Shown: positions 6,055 to 10,429 of the stretch, piece after piece
Position numbering within the stretch: position 1 is the first letter of the stretch
Layout: every line of letters begins with the position of its first letter
NCBI GenBank assembly: GCA_002348905.1
Contig: DEBW01000145.1
Location: forward strand, 294 to 10,722
Source: Ruminococcus flavefaciens
GTDB taxonomy: Bacteria; Bacillota; Clostridia; Oscillospirales; Ruminococcaceae
DNA length: 10,429 nt
Direction of reading: 5' to 3'
The notes under the pieces: model-generated
Told to the model about the DNA's origin: nothing
Databases searched by the model: none
Seen by the model: the letters and a program-made list of their open reading frames with translations, nothing else
Translations under genes and position numbers: made by a program

Positions 6055-7560
6055 ATGAAAGAACATAAGCGAATATCAACACTTAATCTTATTCTCATAA
6101 TACAGCTTGTAATTATGATAATACTTTCGACAGTGATAACCAAAACTATCAGTAAGACTACAAAGCAGAATTCTATTGAACATATGCAGACGATCACTGA
6201 TGAACGTGCAAAAATTATTTTAAACTATGTACACAACGCAGAAAATACTCTTACTTATTATAGTAAGGCTGAACAGGTAGTCAATCTTCTCAGTGATCCT
6301 TCAAATCAGGAATATATCAAAAAAGCGCAGGCATTTACTGAGGATTATTCTAATTCTGTAGAAAATATTGAAGGTCTTTGGATCGGCGAATGGAATACTC
6401 ACTGTATCGCTCATACAAATCCGGGAACTGTAGGTATCACCACCAGAAAAGATCCTACCTCTCTCAAACAACTTCAGGATGCAATGCTTGAAGCCGGCGA
6501 CAAAGTATATAATACCGGTATCATCATCTCTCCTGCTTCAGGAGCTCAAATCGTGTCAATGTACAAGGCTGTTTATGATGAGAACGGCGAGCCAATGGGC
6601 TTTGTAGGTCTTGGTATATACACAAACCGACTCGTAGAGAACCTCGACTCCCTCTCGATCAAAGGTTTTGAGCACTCTACATACAGCATGATAAATGTTT
6701 CAAACAGTAAATATATCTTCAACAACAATCTCGAACTCATTGATTCTGTCGTTGACCACAAGAGCCTTGAAAAGATATGCAAACAGTACAAGGGCGCTGT
6801 CAATTCCGATAACGGTTACTTCTACTATGAAAATAAAGGAACGAACTATATATCAATCTATAACTACATTCCTGAATACGGCTGGATCCTCATGATCGAC
6901 GATACCAAAAAGGAAGTATTCACTCTTACTAACGTAATGAGATTATATATGCTCATATTTGCTATCGTTATCATAGGACTTATGATAGTATTCTATTTCT
7001 TTAACAAACGTCAGGAGCAGACAAACAAGAAACTTGCTGCTTCTATCGTAAAGAACAACAAGACAAAGGATTCACTCTACACAGCAATGTTCAGAGATGT
7101 TCTTACAGATGTCAATAACCGTGTATCCTTCTCAATGGATATCGACGAGATGAAGCCTTCAAAGGATAAGCCATACTACTTTGTAATGTATAATATTGCC
7201 GATTTCAGTATCGTTAACTCTCAGTACGGAAATGATACCGGCGACTGGCTGCTCGTAAGAACTGTTGATATTCTCAAACAGGTATTCAAGGGAAGCAAAA
7301 TTTACCGTACCGGTTCAGATGAATTTATAGTCGCTATACAAGCTGATACACCTGACAATAAGATGATAATGAACAACGTTAACGATGCTTTCCAGCGTCT
7401 CAGCGCTAAACATAATACTCCTGTCGGCAAGCTCTCATTCAAATTCCGTGCATCTGTCGTCAAGAAGAGCAACAATATCAACTCTTCAGTTATCACTGTT
7501 CTGAAGGACATGGTAAACAAATTCAACGGCAGCATCGGTCTTACAGATATGAACACCTGA
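6055..7560 (+). CDS. Two-TM Cache-domain sensor with degenerate GGDEF domain
   Basis: The 501-residue protein has TM1 at about 10-28, an extracellular segment of about 265 residues, TM2 at about 297-316, and a cytoplasmic GGDEF-like domain (about 345-495). The external part resembles a double Cache ligand-binding domain, with the AHTNPGTVG stretch starting at residue 119 typical of it. GGDEF domains normally make c-di-GMP from two GTP. Here the signature reads GSDEF (420-424), and the metal-binding strand reads NIADF (380-384) where active enzymes have DxDxF, so the first metal-binding Asp is Asn380 and the second is Ala382. No RxxD inhibitory site precedes the signature. Later hallmarks (N at 388, the GD of TGDWLL) remain, so the fold is probably intact. 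It is likely a catalytically weak or inactive domain that binds a nucleotide or partner. Translation starts after AAAGGA (6039-6044), 27 bases beyond the deaminase gene. Confidence 0.87.
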   Translation: MKEHKRISTLNLILIIQLVIMIILSTVITKTISKTTKQNSIEHMQTITDERAKIILNYVHNAENTLTYYSKAEQVVNLLSDPSNQEYIKKAQAFTEDYSNSVENIEGLWIGEWNTHCIAHTNPGTVGITTRKDPTSLKQLQDAMLEAGDKVYNTGIIISPASGAQIVSMYKAVYDENGEPMGFVGLGIYTNRLVENLDSLSIKGFEHSTYSMINVSNSKYIFNNNLELIDSVVDHKSLEKICKQYKGAVNSDNGYFYYENKGTNYISIYNYIPEYGWILMIDDTKKEVFTLTNVMRLYMLIFAIVIIGLMIVFYFFNKRQEQTNKKLAASIVKNNKTKDSLYTAMFRDVLTDVNNRVSFSMDIDEMKPSKDKPYYFVMYNIADFSIVNSQYGNDTGDWLLVRTVDILKQVFKGSKIYRTGSDEFIVAIQADTPDNKMIMNNVNDAFQRLSAKHNTPVGKLSFKFRASVVKKSNNINSSVITVLKDMVNKFNGSIGLTDMNT

Positions 7561-7567
7561 TAATAAC

Positions 7568-7600
7568 AAATGCCTCCTGCGTAACTACAGGAGGCATTTT
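7568..7600. terminator. Intrinsic terminator between convergent genes, possibly bidirectional
   Basis: A perfect 12-base-pair stem, AAATGCCTCCTG (7568-7579) with CAGGAGGCATTT (7588-7599), has an 8-base loop and is followed on the plus strand by TTTTATT. It ends the Cache-GGDEF transcript 8 bases after its stop. On the minus strand the tail is only ATTTGTTATTAT, so termination of the opposing carboxypeptidase-like gene here is plausible but weaker. Confidence 0.9.
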
Positions 7601-7609
7601 ATTCGTTGA

Positions 7610-9028
7610 TTACTTCTTCTTGGATGAAGGTCTTCTCTTTTTTCCATTCTTGCCGTCAACCTTTGGAACAGCGTATATCGGCTTTATCGGCTTTTCGTTG
7701 TTCTTGAAGATGACATAAGAGTAGATGCATATAAGAATATAGATAATAGAAAGCACTACAGAAATAAGTATCGCTTTCTTGAACCACTCCGACTTAGGGA
7801 ACATTTTTATTGCATAGAGATTGTACTTTGATACTGAACGTTCAACATCTGATACAGCAATAAGGTCAACTGTTTCGAGCTGTTCTCCGGAATACTCCAA
7901 TGTAACAGAACCGAGAATATCTCCTTTTTTTACAGGAGCTTTCAGAGTATTGGCGTACCACGTTATATTGTCACGGCTTATGAGAGATATGTCAACTTCA
8001 TCATTCCAGAGAAGGTCAACCTCTCTGCTTGGTTTTGCAAGCACATAGTTGTTGCCGTCTGCCAGCTCTACTGGAAGTTCACCAAGTTCAGCCGTATCCG
8101 GAAGCACTATCTGATATGAGAAGTGCTTGAACGCCCAGTTCAAAAGCGTAGACGCATCGTCGAGGTGATAGAATGTTGTTTCACCGTTTGCATCGTTCAG
8201 CGGCGACTTCATACAGATCGCAAGGTAGTTGTTGCCGTCTTTTCCGGCTGTTGTAACAATATTGCGTCCGCCTTTTTCAAGGTTGCCGGTCTTGATGCCG
8301 TGACATCCCGGATAATAGTACTTTCCGTCCTTTTCCATCATTGTGTTTGAGTGTACCCATATCCATGAGTCTCTGTCGGGATGACGGTCAAGGTTAGGTA
8401 CTGTCGGAGAGTAGGTATAGGTCGAAGATATCGTCTCGAAATGCGGCACTTTAAGGGCATACTGCGTAAGTATCGCCATATCTCTTGCTGTTGTATACTG
8501 CTCTGCGTCATACATACCGGTCGGATTGGTGAATTTTGTATTTTTCATGCCTATCTCAGCGGCTTTATCATTCATCTTGTCAACGAAAGCTGAAATACTG
8601 CCTTCACCGATATTATAAGCTATGGTGGACGATGCTTCAATGGATGATGTAAGCATCATGGCATACAGCAGGTCTGTATATGTCAGGACATCTTCGTTCT
8701 CGATATGTGCAAAGCGCAGATCATCAGGGTAATCCGTAACATAGAGGTCGGAGTAAACAGATTCGTCTACAGTTACTTCCTGTTCTAAGTTTTCACATTC
8801 TTCAAGGCAGATAACAGCGGTCATGATGTTTACCAGCGGACCGGGAAGCTGTTTTGTATCAGCATTTTTTTCATAAACTACAGTATCACAATCAAGATTC
8901 ACAAGTATAGCAGATTCGCTGTTTATAGTGTTTTTCATCGTGAAATTTATTGCATTTGCGGTGGTCAGATTTAAAAAAGGCAGAACTGTTGCTGCCGCTG
9001 CAAGGGCAGCCATTATTTTTTTCTTCAT
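7610..9028 (-). CDS. DacF-like S11-family penicillin-binding protein, catalytic residues lost
   Basis: The 472-residue protein has a signal peptide (1-26, ending ANA), a peptidase S11 (D-alanyl-D-alanine carboxypeptidase) domain (about 33-300) and a C-terminal beta domain (about 310-400). A TM helix (419-441) and a basic cytoplasmic tail ending KKRRPSSKKK follow. Active S11 enzymes trim the terminal D-Ala of peptidoglycan stem peptides using SxxK, SxN and KTG motifs. Here the SxxK region reads LPGPLVNIMTA, so the nucleophile Ser is Pro64 and the base Lys is Asn67. The SxN motif reads SSI (128-130). Only KTG (246-248) is intact, within GIKTGNLEKGGRN. The reading frame is long and undamaged, so this looks like a maintained pseudoenzyme, perhaps a binding or scaffold protein of the cell wall, rather than a decaying gene. 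DacF usually ends in an amphipathic anchor; a full TM helix with a basic tail is unusual. AAAGGTG (9040-9034) supports the start. Confidence 0.85.
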   Translation of the reverse strand: MKKKIMAALAAAATVLPFLNLTTANAINFTMKNTINSESAILVNLDCDTVVYEKNADTKQLPGPLVNIMTAVICLEECENLEQEVTVDESVYSDLYVTDYPDDLRFAHIENEDVLTYTDLLYAMMLTSSIEASSTIAYNIGEGSISAFVDKMNDKAAEIGMKNTKFTNPTGMYDAEQYTTARDMAILTQYALKVPHFETISSTYTYSPTVPNLDRHPDRDSWIWVHSNTMMEKDGKYYYPGCHGIKTGNLEKGGRNIVTTAGKDGNNYLAICMKSPLNDANGETTFYHLDDASTLLNWAFKHFSYQIVLPDTAELGELPVELADGNNYVLAKPSREVDLLWNDEVDISLISRDNITWYANTLKAPVKKGDILGSVTLEYSGEQLETVDLIAVSDVERSVSKYNLYAIKMFPKSEWFKKAILISVVLSIIYILICIYSYVIFKNNEKPIKPIYAVPKVDGKNGKKRRPSSKKK

Positions 9029-9067
9029 TTAAGCACCTTTCCTTCAGAATAATTATCAGCAATAACC

Positions 9068-9073
9068 ATTATA
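9068..9073 (-). promoter_or_regulatory. Extended -10 promoter of the DacF-like gene
   Basis: On the minus strand TATAAT (9073-9068) is preceded by TGT, making an extended -10. The sequence 17 bases upstream is TTTTAT, a very poor -35, so the call rests on the -10 alone. The leader would be about 33 bases to the ATG at 9028. Confidence 0.5.
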
Positions 9074-9100
9074 ACACATATTTTCAATAAATAAAAGAGG

Positions 9101-9119
9101 TTTTGAAAATTTTTCAAAA
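9101..9119. repeat. 19-base palindrome between divergent promoters
   Basis: TTTTGAAAA (9101-9109) and TTTTCAAAA (9111-9119) are perfect reverse complements around one central T. The site lies about 28 bases upstream of the DacF-like -10 box and 28 bases before the aroA -35 box, where an operator or activator site for either gene could sit. The composition is nearly all A and T, so chance symmetry is possible. Confidence 0.4.
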
Positions 9120-9147
9120 TTATTCTTAAACACTTCCTTATTATTTC

Positions 9148-9176
9148 TTGACAAAGCATCGTCTGTATGTTATAAT
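9148..9176 (+). promoter_or_regulatory. Perfect consensus promoter with extended -10 for aroA
   Basis: TTGACA (9148-9153) and TATAAT (9171-9176) are separated by 17 bases, and TGT immediately precedes the -10. All hexamer positions match sigma-A consensus. Transcription should start near 9183, leaving a leader of about 178 bases before aroA at 9361. Such a strong promoter followed by a leader terminator fits control by premature termination. Confidence 0.88.
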
Positions 9177-9208
9177 TAAATAAAATATGCTATAGTATAT
9201 CCACTGCA

Positions 9209-9253
9209 ATGAGTATCGCTGTTTTCTGTATATTTTATTCAAAGAATGAGTAA
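9209..9253 (+). CDS. Possible 14-residue leader peptide with Phe, Phe and Tyr codons
   Basis: An ATG at 9209 opens a 14-codon frame, MSIAVFCIFYSKNE, ending in TAA at 9251-9253. It sits between the aroA promoter and the leader terminator. Three of the five residues in FCIFY are Phe or Tyr, end products of the pathway aroA serves. No Shine-Dalgarno sequence precedes the ATG, a serious weakness, and so short a frame can arise by chance. It is listed as a candidate because of its position relative to the terminator and to the segment just after its stop (9254-9261). Confidence 0.3.
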   Translation: MSIAVFCIFYSKNE

Positions 9254-9290
9254 TTATTCACGAAAATATTGATATCAAAATAAATAACGA

Positions 9291-9324
9291 CCGTTGCTAT
9301 GTGTGAATAAGCGACGGCTTTTTT
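9291..9324 (+). terminator. Intrinsic terminator in the aroA leader (candidate attenuator)
   Basis: CCGTTGCT (9291-9298) pairs with AGCGACGG (9310-9317), eight pairs including one G-U, with an 11-base loop, then C and six T residues (9319-9324). It lies downstream of the aroA promoter and 36 bases before the aroA start, with no gene needing termination from upstream on this strand. It therefore most likely controls read-through into aroA. An alternative pairing exists: TTATTCAC (9254-9261) is the exact complement of GTGAATAA (9303-9310), in the loop and first base of the 3' arm. Confidence 0.72.
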
Positions 9325-9360
9325 GTTTGGGAAAGGTTGATTTGTTATGAGGTGCATTAG

Positions 9361-10429
9361 ATGAATATAGTTGTTAAACCCTCTCTTCTGAAAGGCAGCC
9401 TTGATATCCCTGCCTCTAAAAGCTGCGCTCACCGTGTACTTATCTGTGCTGCGCTCTCTGACGGAGTTTCACATATTTCCGGCATTTCTTTTTCTAAGGA
9501 CATCGAAGCTACCATTAACGCAATGACTGCTCTTGGTGCTTCCTTCACTGTTGACGGCAGTAATGTGACTGTTACCGGTATTAACAGCAATATCAGCGGA
9601 CAAGCTGATATCGACTGCTGTGAAAGTGGTTCAACTCTTCGCTTTGTACTGCCTGTTGCGGCTGCTCTCGGTGCAGCCTCCGTTTTTCACGGCAGAGGAA
9701 GACTTCCGGAACGTCCTGTCGATATTTTTATCCGTGAATTTGACAGGCATGGAGTAAAGTTTGTAAGCAAAACAATGCCGTATGTGCTCTCCGGAAAGCT
9801 TTCAGGCGGAAAATACGAGATAGAAGGTAATGTATCATCTCAGTTCTGTACCGGACTTCTCTTTGCGCTTCCGCTGCTTGATGAGGACTCAGAGATAATA
9901 CTCACTTCACACCTTGAATCCCGTCCGTATGTTGATATAACCATAGATATCCTGAAACGTTTTGGTATATCTGTGGAGGAAACTCAGGACAGCTTCTTTA
10001 TCAAAGGCGGTCAGAAGTACACCGCTCACGATGAAAAGGTCGAGGGAGACTATTCTCAGGCTGCTTTCTTCTACGTCGCAAACGCTCTTGGCTCTGATGT
10101 CGATATACGCAACCTCAACACGGACAGTGTTCAGGGAGACAAGCGCATAACTGACATTATTTCCGAAGCTGCCGTGAACGGAGAAATAAAAGGTTTTTCA
10201 GCAGACTGCTCGGATATTCCTGACCTTGTTCCGATATTGTCAGTTCTCGGTGCTTACGGCAGTGAACACTCAGTCATATACAACGCTGAACGTCTTCGCA
10301 TAAAGGAAAGCGACCGTCTTGCTGCCTGTGCAGATATGCTCAACAGTCTCGGCGGAAACGTCACTGTTACTGACGACGGTCTTATCATCGAACCGACTGG
10401 TGGTCTCCACGGCGGAAAGGTAAGCAGCT
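9361..10429 (+). CDS. aroA: 3-phosphoshikimate 1-carboxyvinyltransferase (EPSP synthase), 3' end cut by the window
   Basis: The frame stays open from ATG at 9361 to the window edge, giving 356 codons of an enzyme that is usually about 420-430 residues. AroA joins phosphoenolpyruvate to shikimate-3-phosphate, the sixth step of the shikimate pathway to chorismate; it is cytoplasmic. Recognisable motifs are PASKSCAHR near the N-terminus (Lys20, Ser21, Arg25 for substrate binding), ESGSTLRFVLP, SSQFCTGLLFALPLL, EGDYSQAAFF, and DIPDLVP with Asp285 at the place of the catalytic Asp. RLRIKESDR (Lys315 to Arg319) binds phosphoenolpyruvate. The last motifs, including the C-terminal Lys, fall outside the window. 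GAGGTG (9349-9354) precedes the start by six bases. Expression is probably governed by the consensus promoter and leader terminator upstream. It may be the first gene of an aromatic biosynthesis operon, but what follows is not visible. Confidence 0.95.
   Translation, partial: MNIVVKPSLLKGSLDIPASKSCAHRVLICAALSDGVSHISGISFSKDIEATINAMTALGASFTVDGSNVTVTGINSNISGQADIDCCESGSTLRFVLPVAAALGAASVFHGRGRLPERPVDIFIREFDRHGVKFVSKTMPYVLSGKLSGGKYEIEGNVSSQFCTGLLFALPLLDEDSEIILTSHLESRPYVDITIDILKRFGISVEETQDSFFIKGGQKYTAHDEKVEGDYSQAAFFYVANALGSDVDIRNLNTDSVQGDKRITDIISEAAVNGEIKGFSADCSDIPDLVPILSVLGAYGSEHSVIYNAERLRIKESDRLAACADMLNSLGGNVTVTDDGLIIEPTGGLHGGKVSS

Noticed and set aside
7821..8593. Plus-strand open frames opposite the DacF-like gene
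   Set aside because: They lack ribosome binding sites and recognisable domains and lie antisense to a well-supported gene, so they are shadows.
9107..9121. CodY-type box (AATTTTCNGAAAATT) within the palindrome
   Set aside because: Three mismatches, including the central C and G that define the motif; the match reflects AT-richness only.
9183..9360. T-box element in the aroA leader
   Set aside because: I find no T-box antiterminator sequence (AGGGTGGNACCGCG type) and the leader is shorter than usual for that class.
9235..9432. Minus-strand frame of 65 codons across the aroA leader and start
   Set aside because: It overlaps the leader terminator and the aroA N-terminus, has no recognisable domain, and is explained by the plus-strand features.
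1..10429. Mobile elements, CRISPR arrays, tRNA or rRNA genes
   Set aside because: No transposase or integrase, no spaced direct repeats, and no tRNA- or rRNA-like sequence was seen; only short inverted repeats at promoters, leaders and terminators.

Overview
The window looks like chromosomal DNA of a Gram-positive anaerobe of the Clostridia, most likely a Ruminococcus-type member of the Oscillospiraceae. The basis is moderate GC content, strong AGGAGG-type ribosome binding sites, sigma-A promoters with extended -10 boxes, short intergenic terminators, a clostripain-family protease and a BspA-type leucine-rich-repeat protein. No 16S rRNA or other diagnostic marker is present, so this is inference. 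I see no mobile element, CRISPR array, tRNA or rRNA.

Layout. (1) Bases 1-1667, minus strand: an operon with its own promoter encodes a cytoplasmic protein with two zinc ribbons around a leucine-rich-repeat domain, then pyrK (electron-transfer subunit of dihydroorotate dehydrogenase B). pyrK ends in a TAATG overlap with a further gene, presumably pyrD, just off the left edge. (2) Bases 1733-4266, minus strand: a single membrane-anchored clostripain-family (C11) peptidase, with a perfect consensus promoter and an intrinsic terminator. (3) Bases 4302-5153, plus strand: a divergently transcribed short-chain dehydrogenase/reductase with its own promoter and terminator. (4) Bases 5193-7600, plus strand: a two-gene unit with a long structured leader. 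It encodes a protein of the cytidine-deaminase superfold with a charged tail, then a two-TM Cache sensor whose GGDEF domain has lost key catalytic residues. (5) Bases 7610-9073, minus strand: a DacF-like penicillin-binding protein whose catalytic Ser and Lys are both replaced. (6) Bases 9148-10429, plus strand: a consensus promoter, a roughly 180-base leader with an intrinsic terminator, and aroA (EPSP synthase), truncated by the right edge.

Housekeeping functions (pyrimidine and aromatic biosynthesis) alternate with single-gene surface or envelope functions. The most unusual parts are the apparently dead D,D-carboxypeptidase, the deaminase plus degenerate-GGDEF unit with its structured leader, and the attenuator-like aroA leader, where a short Phe/Tyr-containing reading frame sits just before a segment that can pair with the terminator loop.
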